Positions 56,284 through 64,000 of a stretch of DNA of 64,000 bases are shown here, one piece after another. The DNA is from Volutella citrinella (lineage: Eukaryota; Ascomycota; Sordariomycetes; Hypocreales; Nectriaceae): positions 1,550,001-1,614,000 of the forward strand of contig JAWZSP010000008.1 of assembly GCA_034401135.1 (NCBI GenBank). The letters are read 5' to 3'. Position numbers and translations under genes: made by a program. The notes under the pieces were generated by a model. That model searched no databases, was not told the origin of the DNA, and saw only the letters and a program-made list of their open reading frames with translations. Each line of letters starts with the position of its first letter. The stretch's first letter is position 1.

Positions 56284-58352
56284 ATGCAATTTACCCGAGG
56301 CCAGACAATGCGTCATGACAAGTATCAGATAAAGGGTATTAGGGCTAATATTCTTGAGCCTCCGATTTGGCCCATGACTCTGTATTTTCCCGTTCGGGTG
56401 GTGGGAGGTCGGGATGCTGATTCATGTGTTGATCTGGGCCAACGTCGAAATTGAGCTACAAAGTCACGAATAATGTTGTGGTAATTAAACTTAAAGACAA
56501 GGACAGACTCGGATGGCCTCTTTCGGCTAGCAGAGATTAAAGTTGCGGACAAGGGTGCAGACATACGTTTCGACGCTGTTTGGCTTGCTGGACTGAGCAG
56601 AATCAACATAGTAGATGGCCCCCGACTTGGCGGACCCGTACAATGCTGCCGAACTGCCGAGTAGAGTTGGGCGGAGATCATATCCATAGAGGAGATGGTC
56701 GAGTCGTGGTAATGCTCCGTCTGCTGACCAAGTCCTCACCACCAACGTGCCAGGCCCTTCTCGGGTAGCGAGCAGGGGTCAAAGGCGCAGGGATGAGGCT
56801 CGCCGTAATGGTGAAACGGGGCCGTGGACACGCTTATGCTTTGCTGAACCTTGGGAGCCCCCCAGCCATTATCCATAATACTGTGCTGAATTATTGATTA
56901 CTGCTGGACGAACCTGTCTTAGAGCCGGCTCAAGTCTATTATTCAGCTCCGGCAACCCGCGGGAACGGTGAGAGGGAGGATTTGTACGGTGAGACTAGTG
57001 AGCGTCTGACTTGCTCATGTTGGTACTAGGCATGATCTGCCCTGCATCTAGAACCTACAGCAGTGACATTCTCGAGCATGTCATTCCCAGATGACGACTC
57101 AAGGGCCCTGCCTGGCATGATTGCGCTGCCGTAAGCATAATGCCGCGCCAACTCCACCGACGAAGCCGGGACGGGGCCCCACGCCCGGCTGCCGCCCACG
57201 GGAATCCCACCGCAACAGCAACTATATCGAAGCCCCGCCGGCGTCGCGGACGGGGGAAACCAGATCGTTGACAACGAAACGCAGCAGTCCGTCCGTCCAT
57301 TGTTTCTCTCCCACGGTCACAGTCACTCGGCAGTCGATCCCGAGAGCGATCGTCGTCCTGACACAGAACAGGCGAGCCTTCTCTTTTGCTTGCGTACGCT
57401 CGGCTGGACCGACTCTCGCTCGACAACCAAACCTGAGACATCTCGCGCATCTGGTTTCGGAAACAGGGCCAAGCTTGAAAATTCCACGAACCACTTGGGC
57501 CCGTTTCTGTATCGGGAGGCGCCCCCCCACCAAATTCAAAGGGGGCGACCCCCACTCGCCCGAGGCTGTCCGAATCGGGGCCCAACGTCCGTCCGGGACG
57601 GCCCCACATCCGTTTCATCCCCTTACCCATCACACATACACTCACGCACGTTGGTAGCTGGGTACGCATTGGAGGGCAGACACGCGCTGGCCACGGTGCC
57701 TGGCTCCCGGATTTCTCGACTCTCGGAGCTCCGATCCTCCCCCGTCCCCGCCATACGCCCTGGCCCATTCGCTGCCCTGCCTGAGCTTCTCCCAGAATCC
57801 TCCGGCCCGGGGGCAGGGATCCCATGCAGCCGGAGGAATGCCTCATTCGCCTGCCGCCATGTGCCTTGCAGTTCTAGGTTTTGGAAACAAAGCAACCCCT
57901 GCAGGGCCAAGCTCGCCTGTCAATGCTGTCGTAGCATCGGCCTACAATCGCCCGACGAACACACTTACGCAGTCGCACCCTGCAATCCCGAATCTCCCCA
58001 TCAATCTGTCCGCCAGTGCGCGAGGCGGTAGTTGCGGAGCCCTAGCTGGCTAGCTGGTTCCTGGGATGGGAGCAAGGGGAGGGGAGGTTCCATTCATCTC
58101 CTCGGGGGCTTTGGATCTGGAGGGCATGTCAGTATATAGCCTCGCCTCGTCCCGTCTCTTTTGCACCCTTTCTCCTTCTCTCCTCAGTTTCAACTCGGCC
58201 ACCTTTCTTTTCCCACCTTTTTTCTTCCCTCTTTCGTTTGCTTCTGTGCTAGGACCGGTTCCGCACATCTCACGATCTTTTTCAACATAAAAAAACAGTA
58301 AAAAACCCAACATTACAATTATATACCCCACCGTCTTTTTTGCACAGTCAAG
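56284..58352. other. intergenic region and promoter of the pectate lyase gene
   Basis: No reliable gene. Long overlapping frames at 57.1-57.9 kb on both strands are compositional. A 72-codon minus-strand frame at 56745-56527 looks somewhat protein-like and is discussed under findings. TATATA at 58133-58138 and a CT-rich leader precede the next ATG. Confidence 0.55.
58133..58138 (+). promoter_or_regulatory. TATA box of the pectate lyase gene
   Basis: TATATA 215 nt before the ATG, followed by a long T/C-rich leader. Confidence 0.45.
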
Positions 58353-59546
58353 ATGAAGTTCTCCCACGTCTTCAACGTCGTCGCCTTCGTCGGCATGGCC
58401 ACCGCCGCCCCCTCGCTTGCCCAGTTCAAGCGACAGGCCAGCGAGTGCGGCTCTCCCTCCGCTGAGACCACCGCCCCCGGTGTCGCCGCCGAGGCCGCCT
58501 CCACCAAGGTTAACACCAAGGTCTCGACCAAGACCGGCAGCTCCCCCGCTGCCTCCAAGACCGCCGATGCCCCGGTCGCTTCCGGCACCGCTGACATCCC
58601 CGTCGCCTCCGGTACCCCCAAGGCCCCCTCCACCGGTGGCAGCTCCGGCGGCGCTGCCGGCTCTGCCAGCGAGGCCTGCAACATCGGCTACGCCAGCACC
58701 AACGGCGGCACCACTGGTGGTGCTGGTGGCAAGGAGGTCACCGTCACCACTGTCGAGGAGCTGACCGCCGCCGTCGCTGCCGCCGGCGCTGCCATCATCA
58801 CCATCGATGGCCAGCTCTCTGGATCTGGAAAGATCCGCGTCACCTCTGACAAGACCATCGTCGGCAAGGCCGGCGCCTCCCTCAAGGGTGCTGGTCTCTA
58901 CGTCAGGGGCCAGAAGAACGTCATCATCCGAAACTTCAAGATCTTCGAGGTCCCCGCCGATTCCGGTGACGCCATCGGCCTCGACTCCTCCACCAACGTC
59001 TGGGTTGACCACATGGAGCTGTCCTCCAACCGCAACAACGGCAAGGACTTCTACGATGGTGTCATGGACATCACCCACGCCTGCGACTGGATCACCGTCT
59101 CCAACACCTACTTCCACGACCACTACAAGGTGTCTCTCGTCGGCCACTCTGACAGCAACACCTCCGAGGACACTGGCAAGCTCCACGTCACCTATGCCAA
59201 CAACCACTGGTCCAACGTCGGCTCCCGAAACCCCTCTGTCCGCTTCGGTACCGTCCACGTCTACAACAACTACTACGACAACGTCGAGACCTCCGGTGTG
59301 AACACCCGCATGGGCGCCAAGGTCCTTGTCGAGTCCACCAAGTTCGTTGCCACCAACAAGGCCATCGCCTCCCTCGACTCCAAGACCGAGGGTACCTGCC
59401 AGGTCAACGACGTCGACCTCGGTGGCAGCACCAACACCGCTCAGGAGAGTGCCTTCGGCGAGGTCCCCTACAAGTACGACCTCGTTGGCAGCGCTGCCGT
59501 CGAGGCCGCCGTTGTTGGCAAGGCCGGTGCCACCCTCAGCTTCTAA
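58353..59546 (+). CDS. secreted pectate lyase (polysaccharide lyase family 1)
   Basis: Single-exon 397-aa protein. A signal peptide (MKFSHVFNVVAFVGMATAAP) is followed by an Ala/Ser/Thr/Pro-rich linker to about residue 105, then a right-handed beta-helix domain. PL1 features: SDKTIVGKAGASLKG, NVIIRNFKI, calcium-binding acidic residues in DFYDGVMDITHACDWITVS, FHDHYKVSLVGHSDS, and the catalytic Arg in SRNPSVRFGTVHVYNNYY. Pectate lyases cleave de-esterified pectin by beta-elimination, so the fungus can act on plant cell walls. The linker is unusual in placing a mucin-like spacer at the N-terminus with no carbohydrate-binding module. Codon use is highly biased to C-ending codons, pointing to strong expression. 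It converges with the metalloprotease gene. Confidence 0.93.
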   Translation: MKFSHVFNVVAFVGMATAAPSLAQFKRQASECGSPSAETTAPGVAAEAASTKVNTKVSTKTGSSPAASKTADAPVASGTADIPVASGTPKAPSTGGSSGGAAGSASEACNIGYASTNGGTTGGAGGKEVTVTTVEELTAAVAAAGAAIITIDGQLSGSGKIRVTSDKTIVGKAGASLKGAGLYVRGQKNVIIRNFKIFEVPADSGDAIGLDSSTNVWVDHMELSSNRNNGKDFYDGVMDITHACDWITVSNTYFHDHYKVSLVGHSDSNTSEDTGKLHVTYANNHWSNVGSRNPSVRFGTVHVYNNYYDNVETSGVNTRMGAKVLVESTKFVATNKAIASLDSKTEGTCQVNDVDLGGSTNTAQESAFGEVPYKYDLVGSAAVEAAVVGKAGATLSF

Positions 59547-59870
59547 GTCAGGAAGCCCTGAGAGTTCCGGTTTTGGGTACCTAGATGCCGGGAGTGCCCT
59601 GGGTGTTTCGCTTCCATTGTGGTGTAACTTGTTCTTGGTCTGGGACAGCCCTCCCCTGCCGATTGGAGGAGGCTGGACTAGGTAGACTTTAATACAGAAA
59701 TTCGACGGCATTCAAGTCAAAGTTCCATTCGAGCATCTGTGACGTGTGATCAATTCCCTAGGCTTGCGTTGTAAAGAGACCCTTCCACGGCCTGGCCATC
59801 ACCTTGTAAACTAAAGTTGACCGTTCACCTACTGTCTACTTTATAGAAGGTTGCACCAGCTGCTGGGTTC
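59547..59870. other. 3' intergenic between convergent genes
   Basis: Trailer sequence only; no gene or structure seen. Confidence 0.65.
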
Positions 59871-61300
59871 CTAAATCCCTCGGGAAACACCGACATCTGT
59901 CCAAGCCTTTCTGACCTTCTTCGCAGCGCCCGCGTCAAAGAGCTCTTCAGCGCAGTCCACAGTCACGTCGGCAAACTGCTTGAAGGTGCACTTGGGAGGA
60001 ACTTTGCCAGACTTCATTGCCTCCCACCAGATCTTCCCGGCCTTCTCCCACGAGTATCCGCCGAATGAAACAGCAGCGAGATGGAATGCCTTGTTGGGGA
60101 TACCAGAGAAAATATGGACGCCGCCATTATCCTCAAACATTGTCTTGAAGTCCCTCATGTGAGCCACCTGTGGATCTTGACCCTATCCTATTTGTCAGAA
60201 ACGAGGAGAGTAGCTCGAAGCTGGGGGTTGCTCACAAAACGTGGATCATCGTAAGCCTTGCCGGGAGCTTTCATGCTTCGAAGCGCAACTCCCTTGACGC
60301 CTGGCAAGATGCAGTCCTCTCCGATGAGCCAATCGGCCACATCGGCCTTTTCATCTTGAACCTTTTGCTTGACCATGATGCCGAACACGTCAGAGATGTG
60401 TTCATTGAGAGCGCCCGACTGACCGTAATAGTCTAGCGGGCTGGTATGTTCGGTAACGGCGTGCGTGAGTTCGTGACCAATGACGTCAATGCAGCCGGTG
60501 AAGTTATTTAGAAACTCGTCGCCGTCGCCGTAGACCATCTGTAGCTTCTCAGGGTCCCAAACTGTTTGCATAAGTAATAGGTTGAAGCAATGAGACCAGT
60601 AAGACTCACATGCGTTTTCGTAGTTTTTGCCAAAGTGAACGGTACTAATGACGTCCATGTTCTTGTTATCGATGGACTTCCAGTCAAAGAATTCCTTGTA
60701 GAACCCCAAGACCTTGCCCACGTTATCATAGGCGTCGTTGACTGCCTTATCCTTAACCTTTGGTTCACCCTCAGAGCGAACCAGCTTGCCAGGAAGCTTG
60801 CCCTCATTGGTGCTGTTTTCGGCGTCGTAGATGGCTCGGTAAGGCGCGTCTTTTGGGGAGCCTTCTTCTTCCGATGCTACCGTTAGAGCTTGTTGGGTGA
60901 ATGCCTCTCCTGTGGAAGGTTAGCACAAAGCAGAAGCTGCTTTCAGAGGAATCCTCTTACCTGACTGAAGGGCCTTGACCTTGCCCAAAACTTTCTCAAG
61001 ATGGTCGAGATCTCGCTTGGCGCGGGCGCGGGTTTCTTCGTCAACCTGCTCCGATTCGGCGACATGTCGAAGAAGGGCATCGGGAATGATGTGCTGGTGG
61101 CGGAAGTTGACAGGCGGCTGCGAAGATCGATAACCCCGAGGTGCGGTCAGCGCAGTCAGCCGCTCCTTGCGGATTTCGACAACACGCTCTTGTGCGACGA
61201 TGGATGCTTGGGCTGCCTCGCGGATGTGATCCGGGTTGGTGCTGCACTCAGCAATGCAGCGGAGAAGATAGGACGGCACAATGTAGCAACGGCAGGTCAT
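59871..61300 (-). CDS. M4-family metalloprotease, protealysin-like
   Basis: Four exons on the minus strand: 61300-60961, 60909-60610, 60561-60236 and 60182-59871, encoding 425 aa. The zinc site is H243-E244-L-T-H247 in IGHELTHAVTEH, with third ligand Glu267 in GALNEHISDVFG. The catalytic His lies in DNGGVHIFSGIPN. AFWDPEKLQMVYGDGD, joined across intron 2, is the usual start of the catalytic region. No secretion signal is present; instead the N-terminus has YIVPSYLLRCIAE, like the PPYLLxxIA motif in the short propeptide of bacterial protealysins, a mostly non-secreted M4 branch. M4 enzymes are chiefly bacterial, so ancient transfer is likely, though three introns of 48-53 nt show fungal adaptation. 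Intron 2 (48 nt) is stop-free, so it can be retained in frame. Confidence 0.88.
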
Positions 61301-62988
61301 GATGGCGGGAGATGGGCTTGAGGACGTAAAAATGTTGGATAGAATGAGAAATAACTGGTGGTCAGATCAGATTGTAACGAGCCGTGATAGAGATGAAGGG
61401 CATGAGAAGGAACATACTTCGAGCGATAGTGCCTGCCTTTTATCTGTCAGGTGTTGCGTAGGTTGCTCCGTACGGGGAAGGAGCCTCAAACAAGGTGCAA
61501 CCTATAAGGCAACCTATATGTGAGGTAGGTACACAGTTGACCAGGGTGGGTGACGCCGACGGGGCCTAGAACCAGAACTGCTAGCATTCCCGTCAAAGAT
61601 GGTGTGTACGCAAGGTAGTATGAACTTGCAGCGATAGCCGAATAGCTGTGATGTCAATATCCCCGTGACGCTTCGTTTGCCGCAATACGTCCTGTCGCTG
61701 GGGAGCATGGAACCTGTACGACTACAAGGATGGGGTAGTAAGGTGGCGCAACTGTGTGCAACAGCAACACGTCTAGCCGGCATCCCCGCCGTGTGGGGGT
61801 ATCCAGTGAGGTGCTCGCCTTTGCGGCTGCATAAAGCGAGATGATAGTGCGGTATACCTTGTGTGTGTGACGAAAGTCGCCCGGCACGTCTCTGTGGCAC
61901 CATCGCAAGCTGGCCCTTGCCGTGGCACCTGTAGCACCGCAAGGTGGCTCACATGGACGCGCATTTTGGACACGACCTGTTGCGTAGGCTGCGCGGCGTT
62001 TCAGCGTGGCGGTCAGGGTGGCCAATCCTGCGCGGGGATCGACGGTGTGCAAACATGGCCACCCTCAGCTCTCTTAGTCGGACTGGGGGGCATGGTCCTA
62101 GGATGGCCCGTTTTGGATGCGGCACGGCATGGCGCTGCGTAGTGTAGAGCTGAACGATAGCCAGGGCGTTTGGCGACAGCAAGTTGAACGGAGCACAGAA
62201 GCTACCGTACTCAACACTGCAGGCGTAGGCGCATGGCGCACTGGTCATGTTGTTAAAGCGGAGTGTTCCTATCCAAGGATGACTACCTTACGTAGAGCTC
62301 CAAGCTCCAGCTTCATGCAGGCAACCGCATGAGCGCGGGAGCTATCTAATCCTTGGAGTTTTTCTAGCAGGGATGGCATTGGATTTCCAAGGACAATAGT
62401 TCGGAGTACTCTTGGCAGGCATGCGAACGCTGCTCTCGTCACAGCCACCATGTATGTGGTCTCTTGGTCGCCGCCTTTTTACGGACTGCCATAGAGCAGC
62501 CACATGACGAAATGAGAAACGCCCTGATTGTCATGGCTACTAGCTAAGCCCATTCAAATATATCAGAATTTATGTGCTTTGGGATATGAAGGCGCACGGT
62601 GCCGTCATCGGCGACGAGAGTGATGGCACTGGCTCAGTTTCGGTTTCCAGCCCGAAGCCAAGGTACCTACTCTCAAACACCACAGATTCCAGCTCAGCGT
62701 GTAGTGGCAGCAATTGGACCACCATTGTACAGAAGGCTTAGACTGAACCACGATCGCTGTGAGTGGTACTTGCCGTGGAGGTGCCTTCTCTTGTTGCTCT
62801 TGCCTTGCCGCCCGACAATAGTCTGTACGCACCTGCCCGAGGCGACGCAAAGGCGATACCAGTGCTTCGCCTCTGTCATACTCGAAAAAAAAGAACCCAT
62901 CTCTTCCTCCTGCTAGATGTACTTTCAAGTCATACTGCTCCAATTCCAAGTTGCCCGCGGCCCATCTCAAAAGCCCGACCAAATCACG
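61301..62988. other. intergenic between the metalloprotease and the MER3-like module
   Basis: No credible gene. In particular no helicase motif (GKT or DExH) was found in any frame that could belong to the gene that follows. Confidence 0.6.
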
Positions 62989-64000
62989 ATGCCTAGCACC
63001 GCCCCAGTTGCCCCTACTGCGCCGAAGAGCGACGCTGAAGCTTCGACCATGGAGCCTTTGGACGAGATCCGGCTTCGCTACAAGCTGGCCCCTTCGACAT
63101 TCACAATGTTACGCAGCATTGGAAATGCGCCACCCCGGCCGGAGATTCTCAAGAAGGCCTGTTTCGCGACAGAGTTTCGAACATTCCCAGTTAAGCAGGC
63201 AGAAAAGGCCTTCTTCCGCACAGTCAACGAGCACACCCCCATCCCCTACCCCATCAAGGAGAATATTTCTCAGCCCTGGCACAAAATATTCCTCCTCATT
63301 CAGATTGAAATGTCCCGAACGCCGTGGCCCAACAAACTTTCTGCCAATGATCGTAAGGAGTTGCACCAAGATCTTGGCCGCATCATCAACCTCCTGGATC
63401 GGGTGCTTCGGTGTTTGGTTGACATCCTTGGCGAGCGCAATGACGGAAAGGGCGTCAATACGGCTCTGGATGTTCTTCGCAGCGTGAAAGCTCGTGTCTG
63501 GGAAGGAAGTGAGAAACAGCTCCTTCAAGTCGAAGGAGTAGGCCCTGCCAAGATGGGACGGCTGGTCGATGCCGGAGTGCGAACGATAAAGAGGCTCGCT
63601 GCACTCGAGTTCTATCACATCGAGCGGCTACTGAGCCGCAACCCACCGTTTGGGCAGGCCATGGTCCGCCAACTGGCACGATTTCCCATCTTGACGCTCA
63701 AACTCGAGGCGCTGGGAGCGTGCGATCCACAACTAAACGCTGATTCGACTATGAGCTCGGAAGTGCTTCAATCAACTCGGATACTTCGCATCAACATAGG
63801 ACATTCCAACAAAGAGGCCCCAGTTTGGGCCAAGCGCGATCCTTGGGCAACATTGGTAGCTGAGGGTTGCGATGGACGGCTTGTTTGGTTCTGGAGAGGT
63901 TGCGTGAGGAAGTTGGCGGAGTGCAAGGAGATGTGTGTGGGGGTGAAGGCGCCAAAGGGAGAGAGGCTCAGTGTTACATTTGCTTGTGAAGAGATTGTGG
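62989..64000 (+). CDS. Sec63-like module of the MER3/HFM1 meiotic DNA helicase, without the helicase part (3' partial)
   Basis: The frame is open from the ATG at 62989 to the window end (337 codons seen). After about 20 unique residues it enters the Sec63/Brl-like C-terminal module of MER3: RYKLAPSTFTML, ATEFRTFPVKQAEKAFF, PYPIKENISQPWHKIFLLIQ, then a helical segment RIINLLDRVLRCLVDIL. The helix-hairpin-helix part is LLQVEGVGPAKMGRLVDAGV, and the typical RNPPFGQAMVRQLARFP follows. A beta domain ends with VTFACEEIV at the edge. MER3 promotes crossover formation in meiosis. The RecA-like helicase and winged-helix domains that normally precede this module are absent, and the 1.7 kb upstream could not hold them. 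It may be a truncated or split gene, or a standalone paralog. Confidence 0.75.
   Translation, partial: MPSTAPVAPTAPKSDAEASTMEPLDEIRLRYKLAPSTFTMLRSIGNAPPRPEILKKACFATEFRTFPVKQAEKAFFRTVNEHTPIPYPIKENISQPWHKIFLLIQIEMSRTPWPNKLSANDRKELHQDLGRIINLLDRVLRCLVDILGERNDGKGVNTALDVLRSVKARVWEGSEKQLLQVEGVGPAKMGRLVDAGVRTIKRLAALEFYHIERLLSRNPPFGQAMVRQLARFPILTLKLEALGACDPQLNADSTMSSEVLQSTRILRINIGHSNKEAPVWAKRDPWATLVAEGCDGRLVWFWRGCVRKLAECKEMCVGVKAPKGERLSVTFACEEIV

Noticed and set aside
57055..57846. 263-codon minus-strand and 243-codon plus-strand frames between PARG and pectate lyase
   Set aside because: They overlap each other, have no recognisable motif and show irregular composition. Judged to be chance frames in GC-rich DNA.
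58050..59711. 553-codon minus-strand frame over the pectate lyase gene
   Set aside because: Gly/Val/Asp-rich shadow of the strongly biased lyase coding sequence; no protein-like features.

Overview
The window looks like nuclear DNA of a filamentous ascomycete, most probably a Sordariomycete of the order Hypocreales. The genes have short introns (mostly about 48-117 nt) with CTGAC or CTAAC branch sites and GTRNGT-type donors. Promoters carry long pyrimidine-rich leaders, and the gene content is fungal: ATG12, a Crh-type wall transglycosidase, a Zn(II)2Cys6 regulator, a fungal PAL and an F-box protein. All calls come from reading the sequence and from memory of the families. No alignment or transcript was available, so splice sites are inferred from motif fit and reading frame.

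Layout. 0.8-1.4 kb: a hotdog-fold thioesterase. 1.4-7.7 kb: a gene-poor stretch with microsatellites and one small Cys-rich ORF, ending in the long CT-rich leader of an SREBP-type bHLH regulator (7.7-9.3 kb). 10.2-11.7 kb (minus): mitochondrial aminopeptidase Icp55, divergent from a Dbf4/Dfp1 kinase regulator (13.5-15.6 kb). 17.5-19.7 kb: a phenylalanine/histidine ammonia-lyase-family enzyme. 19.9-20.6 kb: nine copies of a 16-bp repeat in both orientations. 20.8-22.6 kb: ATG12 and panB, convergent. 24.7-27.3 kb: UBC8 and a Yju2/CCDC130-type splicing factor, convergent. 28.0 kb: an intron-containing tRNA-Ala. 28.6-29.6 kb (minus): a SIRT5-like sirtuin.

30.6-38.1 kb looks like a small catabolic cluster. 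It holds a peroxisomal FAD amine oxidase (12 exons, minus), a divergent MFS transporter and a Zn(II)2Cys6 regulator. A 7.4-kb gene-free stretch follows. At 45.5-46.8 kb lies a GPI-anchored Crh-type transglycosidase. 49.5-56.3 kb has four genes of more accessory character: an F-box protein, two fungal-specific proteins of unknown function, and a poly(ADP-ribose) glycohydrolase. 58.4-61.3 kb has a secreted pectate lyase convergent with an M4 protealysin-like metalloprotease. The right edge carries an open-ended ORF matching only the Sec63-like module of the MER3/HFM1 meiotic helicase.

The most unusual observation is UBC8: its reading frame can be restored only with a 1-nt exon, and its conserved length only with a 3-nt exon, each flanked by introns with good branch sites and acceptors. 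Next in interest are the 19.9-20.6 kb repeat cluster with an outlying copy at 27.86 kb, the helicase-less MER3 module, and the protealysin-like protease of probable bacterial origin.
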